Shown: positions 44,142 to 54,238 of the stretch, one piece after another
Position numbering within the stretch: position 1 is the stretch's first letter
Layout of the letters: every line of letters begins with the position of its first letter
Origin: Sphingomonas sp. HMP6
Lineage (GTDB): Bacteria > Pseudomonadota > Alphaproteobacteria > Sphingomonadales > Sphingomonadaceae
Direction of reading: 5' to 3'
DNA: 64,000 nt
Assembly (NCBI RefSeq): GCF_013374095.1
Contig: NZ_AP022672.1
Coordinates: 3,117,501 to 3,181,500, forward strand
Made by a program: the position numbers and the translations under genes
Notes under the pieces: generated by a model
What the model saw: only the letters and a program-made list of their open reading frames with translations
What the model was told of the DNA's origin: nothing
Databases searched by the model: none

Positions 44142-44708
44142 ATGGATGCGCTGATGGCCGCGCTCGTCGCGGCGCTCCTGACCCAGGCCAGCGACCGTAC
44201 GCCATGGGCTGTCGCGCTGCTCGGCGATCGCTTTGCCAGCAACAAAGGCACGGTGATCGCCGCGACCGCGCTGGCGATCGCGCTCGGCAATGCGATTGGC
44301 GTAGCGGGAGGCATGCTGATCGCACCGGCGCTCTCTCCCAATGCGCGGGATCTGTTGTTGGCGCTGGCGTTGGTTTCGGGCGGCGTGACCGCCTTCTGGC
44401 CGATCAAGCGCGCCAAGCCGAACGGCGCGCGGGGGGGCACGTTTCTCATAACGCTGATGACGGTGGGCCTGCTCGGTTTCGGCGATCGACTACAGTTCAT
44501 CACCGCCGCGTTAGCGACCCGCAGCGCGACGCCCGCCCTTGCTGCGGTCGGCGCGACGATCGGCGCGCTCGCGGTCATTGTGCCCGCGATTCTACTGGGT
44601 GATGGAAAGTTGCGGCGCTTGCCGACCGACGCGCTCCGCCTGATCGCGGCCGCGCTGCTTACAGTCGCGGGTGTGGTGCAGGGGCTGGGGGCATTGCGGC
44701 TGATTTAG
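44142..44708 (+). CDS. Diverged TMEM165/GDT1-like membrane protein
   Basis: A 188-residue protein with six hydrophobic segments arranged as two inverted halves, as in GDT1/TMEM165 (UPF0016) cation exchangers of Mn2+/Ca2+. The two signature E-x-G-D-K-T elements are recognisable but altered: TQASDRT (about residues 14-20) and GFGDRLQF (about 112-119), losing both glutamates and changing Lys to Arg. If it transports a cation it must do so with a changed site. Immediately downstream of the hypothetical gene. Confidence 0.7.
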   Translation: MDALMAALVAALLTQASDRTPWAVALLGDRFASNKGTVIAATALAIALGNAIGVAGGMLIAPALSPNARDLLLALALVSGGVTAFWPIKRAKPNGARGGTFLITLMTVGLLGFGDRLQFITAALATRSATPALAAVGATIGALAVIVPAILLGDGKLRRLPTDALRLIAAALLTVAGVVQGLGALRLI

Positions 44709-44805
44709 CCGTTCGATCGCAGCCATCGAAATTTGTCTCGGTGCGCTCGGACCCATTCAGCCGTCGGATCGTTTCCGCAACGAACCATCCCCCTGGAGAC
44801 ACATC

Positions 44806-45315
44806 GTGGCCGGCAACGCACTCAAGACCCCAACCGATCTCAAGACCCCAAGCGACCTGACGAGCAACGCGACCAAGACCGTTGCCGAGGCGCTCAACGG
44901 CATCCTTGCGGATACATTCGCACTGTATCTGAAGACCAAGAATTTCCACTGGCACGTGTCCGGCCCGCATTTTCGTGACTATCACCTAATGCTCGACGAA
45001 CAGGCTGCCGAAATCTTCGCGGGCACCGATGACATTGCCGAGCGCGTGCGCAAGACCGGCAATACCACGCTACGCTCGATCGGTGACATTGCGCGGCACC
45101 AGACGATCAAGGACAATGACGCCGATTTCGTCACGCCCGACGCAATGCTGAGCGAGCTCCGGGACGACAATCTCGCACTCGTCACCGCCTTGCGCGAAGC
45201 CAAGGACATCGCCGACGAGGCCAAGGACAACGCGACAAGCGCGGTGATCGATGATTGGACTGACCAGGCCGAACGCCGCGCCTGGTTCCTGTTCGAGGCC
45301 GGCCGCAAGGGCTGA
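44806..45315 (+). CDS. dps: Dps family DNA-protecting ferritin-like protein
   Basis: A 169-residue ferritin-like protein that forms dodecamers, binds DNA and oxidises and stores iron with peroxide. The dimer-interface ferroxidase ligands are in NFHWHVSG, RDYHLMLDEQAAE. The start is GTG 44806 with GGAG 7 nt upstream. Lys/Thr-rich N-terminal tail (about 1-25) may bind DNA. A 97-bp upstream space holds its promoter; a hairpin with arms 45327-45332/45351-45356 follows the stop. The DNA ligase gene starts 54 bp downstream. Confidence 0.93.
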   Translation: MAGNALKTPTDLKTPSDLTSNATKTVAEALNGILADTFALYLKTKNFHWHVSGPHFRDYHLMLDEQAAEIFAGTDDIAERVRKTGNTTLRSIGDIARHQTIKDNDADFVTPDAMLSELRDDNLALVTALREAKDIADEAKDNATSAVIDDWTDQAERRAWFLFEAGRKG

Positions 45316-45369
45316 TCTGTTCATAGGGGCGCTGGCGGAACTCCCCGTCGGCGCCCATGTTGAACGCCT

Positions 45370-46959
45370 ATGCGCGCCTTCGCCGATCTTCTCGACCGCT
45401 TGATCTACACGCGGTCCCGTAACGCCAAGCTAAAGCTGATTGTCGATTATCTGCGCGCGACGCCCGATCCTGATCGCGGCTGGGCAATGGCGGCGTTGAC
45501 CGGCGAGCTCGATTTGCCGGGGGTGAAGCCTGCGGTGATTCGCGCGCTGATCGAGGCACGGGTCGATCCGATATTGTACCGGATGAGCCGCGATTATGTC
45601 GGCGATTCGGCCGAAACGATTGCGTTGCTGTGGCCGACGCCGCCGTTCACGCCCGATCCTGAACCGCTGAGCATCGCGCAGGCGGTCGATCGCCTCTCCG
45701 CCCTTTCCCGCTCCGATACCCCTGCGGTGCTTGCCGGAATGCTCGACCGGCTCGACGCAGACGAGCGCTTCGCTTTACTCAAGATGGCGACCGGGGCGCT
45801 TCGCATCGGCGTGTCGTCGCGGCTTGCCAAGACCGCGCTGGCGCAAGCCTTCGACCTCGATGTCGAGGCGGTCGAGGAGGTGTGGCACGGCATCGACGCG
45901 CCTTACACGGCGCTGTTCGACTGGGCCGAGGGCAGGGGTGCGCAGCCGACCGCGGCGGATGTGCCGGTGTTCCGCCCGTTCATGCTCGCGCATCCGCTGG
46001 AGGATTTGCGGGTCGATCTCGCCGACTATGCCGCCGAGTGGAAATGGGACGGCATCCGCGTCCAGATCGTCCACGTTGCCGGGCAAACCCGGCTCTACAG
46101 CCGCACCGGCGACGACATCACGGCGAGCTTTCCCGAAGTGGCGCGCGATTTCGCGACACCCGGGGTGCTCGACGGCGAGTTGATGGTGAAGGGCGACGCG
46201 CAAGGGGCCGCGACCGAGGAGGGCGGAGCAGCAAGCTTCAACGCGCTGCAGCAGCGGCTCGGGCGCAAGGTCGTGTCGGCGAAGATGCTGGCCGAGGCCC
46301 CTGCATTCGTGAGGCTCTACGATATCCTGTTCGATGGCGAGGAGGATCTGCGCGCGCTGGCGTGGGAGCAACGCCGCCCGCGGCTTGAGATTTATGCGGC
46401 GCAGCTCGATCCCAGGCGGTTCGACCTGAGCACGGTGATTGCCGCGGAGGATTTCACCGCGCTCGAAGGTATCCGCGCCGGGGCCCGCGATGCCGCGATC
46501 GAGGGGGTGATGCTCAAGCGCCGCGATTCGCCATACATCGGCGGGCGCAAGACGGGGCTGTGGTACAAATGGAAGCGCGACCCGCTGACCGCCGATTGCG
46601 TGATGATGTACGCCCAGCGCGGGAGCGGGCGTCGCTCGTCCTTCTACAGCGATTATACCTTCGGCTGCTGGACCGAGGGCGGTGAATTGCTGCCCGTCGG
46701 CAAGGCGTATTCCGGGATCACCGACGAAGAATTGAAGTTGCTCGACCAGTTCGTGCGCAACCACACCACCGGCCGCTTCGGCCCGGTGCGCGAGGTCGAG
46801 AAGACGCTGGTGCTGGAGATTGCGTTCGATTCGATCCACGATTCGAAGCGGCATAAATCGGGCGTTGCGATGCGCTTCCCCCGCATTGCGCGCATCCGCA
46901 CCGACAAGCCGGCGGCCGAAGCGGATACGGTCGCGGCGCTCAAGCGGCTGATCGTCTGA
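45370..46959 (+). CDS. ATP-dependent DNA ligase (LHR-cluster, damage-response type)
   Basis: A 529-residue ATP-dependent DNA ligase of the bacterial group linked with the Lhr helicase, an MBL-fold exonuclease and a phosphoesterase in damage response. The nucleotidyl lysine is K225 in EWKWDGIR; later motifs include DGELM, EGVMLKRR and WYKWKR. The N-terminal ~200 residues form the DNA-binding domain. It is a non-essential repair ligase beside the NAD-dependent LigA that all bacteria have. Its usual partner exonuclease is not adjacent but lies 14 kb downstream on the other strand (60713-61711), and no Lhr or phosphoesterase is in the window. Confidence 0.9.
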   Translation: MRAFADLLDRLIYTRSRNAKLKLIVDYLRATPDPDRGWAMAALTGELDLPGVKPAVIRALIEARVDPILYRMSRDYVGDSAETIALLWPTPPFTPDPEPLSIAQAVDRLSALSRSDTPAVLAGMLDRLDADERFALLKMATGALRIGVSSRLAKTALAQAFDLDVEAVEEVWHGIDAPYTALFDWAEGRGAQPTAADVPVFRPFMLAHPLEDLRVDLADYAAEWKWDGIRVQIVHVAGQTRLYSRTGDDITASFPEVARDFATPGVLDGELMVKGDAQGAATEEGGAASFNALQQRLGRKVVSAKMLAEAPAFVRLYDILFDGEEDLRALAWEQRRPRLEIYAAQLDPRRFDLSTVIAAEDFTALEGIRAGARDAAIEGVMLKRRDSPYIGGRKTGLWYKWKRDPLTADCVMMYAQRGSGRRSSFYSDYTFGCWTEGGELLPVGKAYSGITDEELKLLDQFVRNHTTGRFGPVREVEKTLVLEIAFDSIHDSKRHKSGVAMRFPRIARIRTDKPAAEADTVAALKRLIV

Positions 46960-46970
46960 ACCTGCCGCCC

Positions 46971-47060
46971 CCCGTTTGCCCTGAGCCTGTCGAAGGGCCC
47001 GTGCCACGCGCGACGTCCCACATGGGGGACGGGTGCTTCGACAAGCTCAGCACGAACGGG
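46971..47060. repeat. Dispersed intergenic hairpin repeat, copy B
   Basis: Arms 46971-46998 and 47032-47060 pair over about 25 bp with a few mismatches; the inner loop forms a further stem (GTCCCAC/TGGGGGAC). The outer arms match copies A (19624-19716) and C (58066-58155). Lies between the ligase and amidohydrolase genes. Confidence 0.88.
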
Positions 47061-47126
47061 TTAGGGTGACGCCTCTCGACACGCGCATCCAAGCGGCTAC
47101 GTTGCGGGCAAAATAAGGGGGAAACG

Positions 47127-49429
<2,303 letters not shown>

Positions 49430-49490
49430 ACGCTTGCGGGGCGCTTGCCCGCCGCTTGCGTCGGGGCGCCGCGACGGGCAGGCGCGGTCG

Positions 49491-50324
49491 ATGGCCCCGT
49501 TCACGCTTGCCGCCTTGCTGATGATCGCGTCCGGGTCGATCCACGCCGTCGTCAACGCGATCATCAAGGGTGGCCGCGATAAGGCGGCGGGCCGCGCCAT
49601 CACCGATGCGACCGGCGCGATTATCCTGCTGCCCGCGATCGCCTTCGTGCCGTGGCCGACCGGCGCGTGGGGCTGGCTCGCGGCGAGTGCGGTGCTGCAC
49701 GCGATCTATCTCTACGCGCTGGTCCGCGCTTATGCGATCGGGGACCTGTCGGCGGTCTATCCGGTGCTGCGCGGCACCGCACCGCTGATCACCGCGGGCG
49801 TTTCGATTGGCATCTTGGGCGACCATGCGACGACCGGGCAGATCACCGGGATCGCGGTGATCGGGGCTGCCATGTTCGTGATGGTGTCGGGCAAGCATAT
49901 CGGGCGGGCGGCGCTCGGCTGGTCGCTCCTGACCGGCGCGTTGATCGCCAGCTACACCGTGATCGACGCGATCGGCGTGCGCGCGGCGCCCAGCCCGGCG
50001 AGCTACATCGTCTGGGTGTTCGTGCAGATGGGGTTCGTCGTGGTCGTCCTGTTCGGGCTGGCGACGCGCGGCGGCATCTTCACCTCAGCGCGGGCGCAGT
50101 GGAAGCCGGGGGTAATCGCCGGGCTGCTGTCGGTACTGACCTATGGCGGCGCGCTGTACGCGCTGTCGCTCGGGCCGACCGCGCCGCTCGCCGCGTTGCG
50201 TGAGACGGGGATGGTCACCGCCTTGCTGATCGCGATCCTCGTTCTCAAGGAACGCGCGACGTGGGGGCGCGTGGCGGGCGTGTTGGGAATTCTGGCGGGG
50301 GCTGCGCTGATTCTGGTGGGGTGA
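49491..50324 (+). CDS. EamA/DMT superfamily transporter
   Basis: A 277-residue membrane protein with ten predicted helices formed from two EamA repeats; the second repeat has ETGMVTALLIAILVLKE. Drug/metabolite transporters of this type export amino acids or small metabolites. The ATG at 49491 follows the Pip stop by 61 bp and begins a hydrophobic helix. It is the last gene before the AT-richer gene-poor stretch at 50.3 kb. Substrate unknown. Confidence 0.87.
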   Translation: MAPFTLAALLMIASGSIHAVVNAIIKGGRDKAAGRAITDATGAIILLPAIAFVPWPTGAWGWLAASAVLHAIYLYALVRAYAIGDLSAVYPVLRGTAPLITAGVSIGILGDHATTGQITGIAVIGAAMFVMVSGKHIGRAALGWSLLTGALIASYTVIDAIGVRAAPSPASYIVWVFVQMGFVVVVLFGLATRGGIFTSARAQWKPGVIAGLLSVLTYGGALYALSLGPTAPLAALRETGMVTALLIAILVLKERATWGRVAGVLGILAGAALILVG

Positions 50325-50724
50325 GCGCCGCGGAAGTTTGGGCCAAGTTTAGGCGAAAGCGGGGTGCTCTGCTGGAGGAGTGTGGGCGCGGATACGGTAC
50401 CGTCACGAAGATCGCACCATCGCGCTGCTATTGCGTACGTGGACACGATGTCGATACCCTACGGTTTGAAAGAGCCGTCGCGATAATGACACGCGCCTGG
50501 TGTGTAGGACAGCGAAGGTCTGATTTGGTGGAATGCCGTCCGTCTGCTTCCGGGGTGCATCACCGGGATACCTGCCATCCGCCAGCGCAATGCCAAACGG
50601 CTTCTCTGCGCTAATCGTGGCCGTTCAACGCGCTCATCGCCGATCCCGAAACGTCACGTCCGGCTAGGTGGTTCACCCACCGCGACGGGTGGAAGGCGGC
50701 CAGACAGACCCGCTTACGTCAGCA
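50325..50724. other. 400-bp stretch without a recognised gene
   Basis: No convincing coding frame, tRNA-like cloverleaf, terminator or inverted repeat of note was found. Composition changes here from GC-rich to the lower GC that continues through the rhodopsin genes. It marks the boundary of the light-related block and may be the scar of an insertion; a short open frame near 50620-50720 has no recognisable product. Confidence 0.5.
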
Positions 50725-51618
50725 CTATACTCGTGCGGCAAGGGTAGACGATCGGCCGATCATCGCGGGGCGCCGTGTCATCCGATCGAGCACGCCAGGC
50801 ATCGTGATATGAGGCAACGTCAGCACCGACAAAATGATGAATGCCGCTTTGATGCTGGCTTCGGACAGCAGGCTGCCGTGCAGCATCAGCGCCAGCATTA
50901 CAGCAGCGACCAGCGATGCCACCGTAAAGCACGCAGCCTGTCGCATTGCACGGGGGGAGGTAGAGAGCGCAAGGCGGTCATCGATTTTCTTCAAATAGCG
51001 CGGCGCATGATCAAAGCAAAAATAGGCAGTGAAGGCAATTATCGGCGGAATTAGGAGCATCATCGCGATGACGATACTAATCTTTGCAGCCTCGCGATAA
51101 TAGGATTCTGCAATGAGGATTGCGACCCCGGAAATCGCGACCACAATCGCAACTGGCGCAACCAGCAATAGAATATCGCTGACATATTCGCCCGTGTTAC
51201 TCGCTAAAATCACACTGAACAGGCGATCCACTTCGGGCCGATGCAGCACGAGCGGCGCTGTCAAGAACGCCGTTGCGCTGGCGCGTGCTATCCATGGGTC
51301 CAGACCTCGGCGAAGTTCTTCGCTGAAATGTTCAATGGCCAGGAGGAAGAACAGCAACAACGCCCCGATCGGCGTTGTGAGCCATGCCGCTGCCATGACC
51401 CCGGCAATTGCCACGTAGAGCGCGATCATCTTGCCAGTGGCGACGGGCCGCAACTGTGCTTCGCGTCGCGCCTGATGCTCAAGCGCGATGTCGAAGGCGC
51501 CGTGCGGCAAACCCATGACCATCAATAAGCACGCTGCAACGATGTATTGAACTGGGAGGGGTAGGCTCAGCGCGACGCCGATGAAGACAAGAGCAGGCAG
51601 GATAAAATGCCGTGTCAC
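50725..51618 (-). CDS. blh: Brp/Blh beta-carotene 15,15'-dioxygenase
   Basis: A 297-residue integral membrane enzyme that cleaves beta-carotene into two retinal molecules, the chromophore of the rhodopsin encoded just upstream. The family histidines appear in GLPHGAFDI (about 36-44), IEHFSEEL (about 94-101), FDHAPRYL and LPHITMP. Several hydrophobic helices are visible. Start is GTG 51618 with AGGGA 8 nt upstream. It is 87 bp after the rhodopsin stop with a hairpin between, suggesting co-transcription at a reduced level. Beta-carotene synthesis genes are not in the window and must be elsewhere. Confidence 0.9.
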   Translation of the reverse strand: MTRHFILPALVFIGVALSLPLPVQYIVAACLLMVMGLPHGAFDIALEHQARREAQLRPVATGKMIALYVAIAGVMAAAWLTTPIGALLLFFLLAIEHFSEELRRGLDPWIARASATAFLTAPLVLHRPEVDRLFSVILASNTGEYVSDILLLVAPVAIVVAISGVAILIAESYYREAAKISIVIAMMLLIPPIIAFTAYFCFDHAPRYLKKIDDRLALSTSPRAMRQAACFTVASLVAAVMLALMLHGSLLSEASIKAAFIILSVLTLPHITMPGVLDRMTRRPAMIGRSSTLAARV

Positions 51619-51639
51619 CGGTCAAATCCCTAAATACGG

Positions 51640-51672
51640 GGATCCGGCGTGCCCGAGAAGCACGCCAGATCC
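51640..51672 (-). promoter_or_regulatory. Intercistronic hairpin between rhodopsin and blh
   Basis: Arms 51640-51651 and 51661-51672 (12 bp with one mismatch, 9-nt loop) lie between the two genes, ending 21 bp before the blh start. No T-run follows, so it may be an mRNA-stability or partial attenuation element that keeps the enzyme below the pump. Confidence 0.5.
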
Positions 51673-51705
51673 AAGAAAAGTAAAATAAAGCAAAGTATCT
51701 ACGCG

Positions 51706-52467
51706 CTATGCGGTCGCCAGCTTCATCATCTCATTTTCGGACTTACGCACGGCAATGATGAAGATCATGACGCCTACGCCTGCCTTTGCGATAATGTCCG
51801 CGATGGTATAGCCGATCTGCACGCCGGTCGTTACCGAGCCCCCGGCGAGGTTGGTGTACGGAATCATGTAAACCAGCGGGTAGAAGCCCCATGAGGCGAA
51901 GGTGAGCAGGCGCGCCGACTTTATCAGGCCACGGACATTTTCAGGCTGCCGCTCAATCGAAGCACCAAGCCCCTTGAACAGCTGGAACATCACATAGGCA
52001 AAGGGAATTGCCGACAACGTGCCCCAGATTGCACGCGTGGTATTGTCGCTGGCAATCTCACCGGGATAGCCCAAGATCACCATCAGTGCAGCCGCGGAAC
52101 CGAGCCGAATCGATAGCGACATCGTGTCCTTGGAAGGCAGGTTCATCACCAGAACTAGCTCGATCAGCAGCAATGGCACCGTCAGCAGCCAGTCGACATA
52201 GCGATAGGCATCGTTGAAGGCGACTTGGGTCTGCGTCACCACACCGTCGCGGACCAGATAGCTGGCGTTCCAGCTCTCGAAAATCCGGAAGTAGTGATAG
52301 GCGGCGATCGCGCAGACCAGGCCGGAAATCGTTAACGCAGTTTTGTACGAAGGGGTAACCTGTGAACGGCTAATCCACAGAAATGCGGTAGCGGCTGCCA
52401 TTGTCGCAAAGGTGAAGGAGAAGGCGTTATAGACAAGCGAAAATTGCTCCGCTGAAATATTACTCAT
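51706..52467 (-). CDS. Light-driven proton-pump rhodopsin (xanthorhodopsin/proteorhodopsin type)
   Basis: A 253-residue seven-helix microbial rhodopsin. Helix C carries D92, T96 and E103 (in RYVDWLLTVPLLLIE), the DTE set of proton pumps; H58 in AYHYFR matches the histidine that pairs with the counter-ion; L100 matches the residue that gives green absorption in proteorhodopsin; the retinal lysine is K228 in ADIIAKAG. At the position of bacteriorhodopsin W138 there is G149 (in AIWGTLSAIP), the opening that lets xanthorhodopsin-like pumps bind a carotenoid antenna. The ATG at 52467 has GGAG 9 nt upstream; the ATG at 52482 is part of that ribosome site. The start overlaps the stop of a small upstream ORF. 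With Blh and the LOV regulator it forms a light-energy unit. Confidence 0.95.
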   Translation of the reverse strand: MSNISAEQFSLVYNAFSFTFATMAAATAFLWISRSQVTPSYKTALTISGLVCAIAAYHYFRIFESWNASYLVRDGVVTQTQVAFNDAYRYVDWLLTVPLLLIELVLVMNLPSKDTMSLSIRLGSAAALMVILGYPGEIASDNTTRAIWGTLSAIPFAYVMFQLFKGLGASIERQPENVRGLIKSARLLTFASWGFYPLVYMIPYTNLAGGSVTTGVQIGYTIADIIAKAGVGVMIFIIAVRKSENEMMKLATA

Positions 52468-52558
52468 AATATCTAGCTCCATACAGAATGTGTGCCCAGA
52501 AACTGCCGATGCCGAATCCTATTGTTTCGATCGACGTCACGACGCCGATCCCAGCCAT
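52460..52558 (-). CDS. Small membrane-peptide ORF overlapping the rhodopsin start
   Basis: A 32-codon ORF (ATG 52558, TAA 52462-52460) encodes a hydrophobic peptide with a likely single membrane segment (GIGVVTSIETIGFGIG) and an aromatic, charged tail ending YGARYYE. A TTG at 52579 would lengthen it to 39 residues. Its stop lies 8 bp inside the rhodopsin gene, a layout for translational coupling. The ribosome site of either start is weak. It may be a real microprotein or a leader peptide; no homologue is recognised. Confidence 0.5.
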   Translation of the reverse strand: MAGIGVVTSIETIGFGIGSFWAHILYGARYYE

Positions 52559-52657
52559 GGTCAGGCTGATCTTGAGCAAGGCGAATTTTCTTTGTAGCCC
52601 GCGTGCTTTTTACGCCGAGCACTGCAGTGCGCTATACGGGTTTCCCTCGGTATATAC
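52559..52657 (-). promoter_or_regulatory. Rhodopsin promoter region with two palindromes
   Basis: The space between the LOV gene stop and the small ORF holds two perfect palindromes: GGTATATACC (52649-52658, touching the LOV stop codon) and GCACTGCAGTGC (52619-52630). On the minus strand a TATAGC -10-like hexamer (52636-52631) lies between them. They are candidate sites for the adjacent LuxR-type regulator, but no binding consensus is known to fit. Confidence 0.45.
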
Positions 52658-53287
52658 CTAAAGCCCTGCTTCGACGGCAATCCGGATGGCATCGGCCACA
52701 TTATGGGTATCAAGCTTTTGAAAAAGCAGCGTTCTGTGCATATTAACGGTCTTTTCGCTCAGGCCGAGCTGCCAAGCGATCTGCTTGCTGCGGAGACCTT
52801 GGGCGATCTGTTCAAGAATCTGGCGCTGACGGGGCGATAGCGATTTGACGAGCAAAGCAGCGCGCGCCTGGCGTGCTGACGTCGGGCCTGACGTTTGAAC
52901 AGGCAATTCGACTTGTGAGCCAAGAAAATACTCAAGCTCGCCTTCGGCATCGAACACTGGCGCGACGAGTACGGCGTTGCGAAAGGGTGAGCGATCACGC
53001 TTGTAATTGAGAATTTCGACCAACACCGGTCGCCGTTCGCGGACCCCAGCACTGATCTTTTCGGTAAGCCAGGGCTCGGTATCGGGCCCCGCTAGAAACT
53101 TGCAGTTTCGGCCTATGATCTCATCGACGGGGTAGCCGGTCAGGGTGCAAAAGGCTGCATTTACAGCGATGATCGGATTGTCAGGAAGCCGCGGGTCGCT
53201 GATCACCGAGGCAATCGGGCTTCGCCTGATCGACTCGAGCAAGTTTTCCCCATCTGCGTCTAGATCATATTCGACAGTCTGCTGCAT
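52658..53287 (-). CDS. LOV-LuxR blue-light transcription regulator
   Basis: A 209-residue protein: a LOV domain (about residues 20-130) and a LuxR-type helix-turn-helix (about 148-205). The flavin signature is GRNCKFLAG with photoreactive C62; [18 protein letters not shown] and GSQVEL supply the other FMN contacts, including the Gln that flips. The HTH has [14 protein letters not shown] and [14 protein letters not shown]. This is the architecture of EL222 from Erythrobacter, which dimerises and binds DNA in blue light. It lies upstream of, and reads toward, the rhodopsin gene, so it is a natural candidate regulator. The composition is AT-richer than flanking genes. Confidence 0.93.
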   Translation of the reverse strand: MQQTVEYDLDADGENLLESIRRSPIASVISDPRLPDNPIIAVNAAFCTLTGYPVDEIIGRNCKFLAGPDTEPWLTEKISAGVRERRPVLVEILNYKRDRSPFRNAVLVAPVFDAEGELEYFLGSQVELPVQTSGPTSARQARAALLVKSLSPRQRQILEQIAQGLRSKQIAWQLGLSEKTVNMHRTLLFQKLDTHNVADAIRIAVEAGL

Positions 53288-53540
53288 CGCGGCTGTAGCT
53301 AGTCTATGTAGCGGTTCAATTCTACAGGTCCCTTAGACCCTATCCAGACCATGATCCTGATGAACCAAGCGCCGCGATGGGCGCCAAAGGGCGGTCGGTA
53401 TCCCTTGGATGGCGAGCGTTCGGTATTGGAACACGCAATCGGCAACACCGCTCAAGCTCGCGACGCGTAGCGGCGCTTTGCCGGCCGCGTTTGACGGGGC
53501 AATCGCGGAGCAAGGCCCCTCGATTGCCCCGGAACGAGGA

Positions 53541-53966
53541 TTATCCCTTGGGCAGGATCACCGCGTCGATCACATGGATGACGCCGTTGGTGCAGACGAT
53601 ATCGGCCGTCACGACCTTTGCCGTGTCAACGGTCACGCCGTTGTTGCCATCGACGTGCACGGTCGCCCCGCCGGCGGTCGCGGCATCCAGTGTCTGCCCT
53701 GCGACATCTGCGGCCATGACCTTACCCGGCAGGACGTGGAGCAGCAGAATTGCGGTCAGCTTTTCCTTGTTCTCGGGCTTGACGAGCTCCTCGACCGTGC
53801 CGGCGGGGAGCGCCGCAAAAGCCTCGTCGGACGGGGCAAAAACGGTGAAAGGACCCTCGCCCTTCAGGGTATCGACAAGACCGGCGGCCGTAACGGCGGC
53901 GACCAGCGTGTTGAAGGCACCGGCGGCAACCGCCGTGTCAACGATATCATGGAGTTGATCAGACAT
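53541..53966 (-). CDS. Fasciclin-domain protein
   Basis: A 141-residue single FAS1 domain, beginning [16 protein letters not shown] and including [15 protein letters not shown] and the C-terminal [16 protein letters not shown]1 domains mediate adhesion between cells or to matrix. With the ATG at 53966 (AGGAA upstream) no signal peptide is present, unlike most exported FAS1 proteins; the frame extends upstream through Phe-rich sequence without forming a better leader. It may stay in the cytoplasm or use an unusual route. Lies between the LOV gene and the cold-shock gene, all on the minus strand. Confidence 0.88.
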   Translation of the reverse strand: MSDQLHDIVDTAVAAGAFNTLVAAVTAAGLVDTLKGEGPFTVFAPSDEAFAALPAGTVEELVKPENKEKLTAILLLHVLPGKVMAADVAGQTLDAATAGGATVHVDGNNGVTVDTAKVVTADIVCTNGVIHVIDAVILPKG

Positions 53967-54178
53967 GATTGGTTCCTGGAATAAGAAAAAGAATTGGAGT
54001 GGGGGAGGTGCGAAACCTGGCGAATGACATTCTCTCTGAATGTCCACGCTGCCTTTCAACCTATCCCCATCGCCCGATAGCTGGGCTTAAAGGCAGCTTG
54101 CTTTACCTTTCCAAGACACCAAGGAGCCAGACTGCCAGTGGGCAATCACGCTGGAACGGATCGATTGCGCGGGCGCAC

Positions 54179-54212
54179 AAAAAAAACCCGGCGGGCGCAA
54201 AGCCCACCGGGT
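54179..54212 (-). terminator. Intrinsic terminator of the cold-shock gene
   Basis: Stem ACCCGGCGGGC (54186-54196) with GCCCACCGGGT (54202-54212), 5-nt loop, next to a run of eight A on the plus strand (54179-54186) that reads as T after the stem on the minus strand: a textbook Rho-independent terminator 27 bp after the stop. Confidence 0.9.
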
Positions 54213-54238
54213 CTATCTGTCCGTCACGTCGAAAGCGT

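Noticed and set aside
50325..50724. tRNA or attachment site at the edge of the light block.
   Set aside because: No cloverleaf and no direct repeat with the far side (53288-53540) was seen by eye; a program search is needed to settle it.
53360..53470. 36-codon plus-strand ORF between the LOV and fasciclin genes.
   Set aside because: It has no ribosome site and no recognisable product; it could be a gene remnant but cannot be supported.
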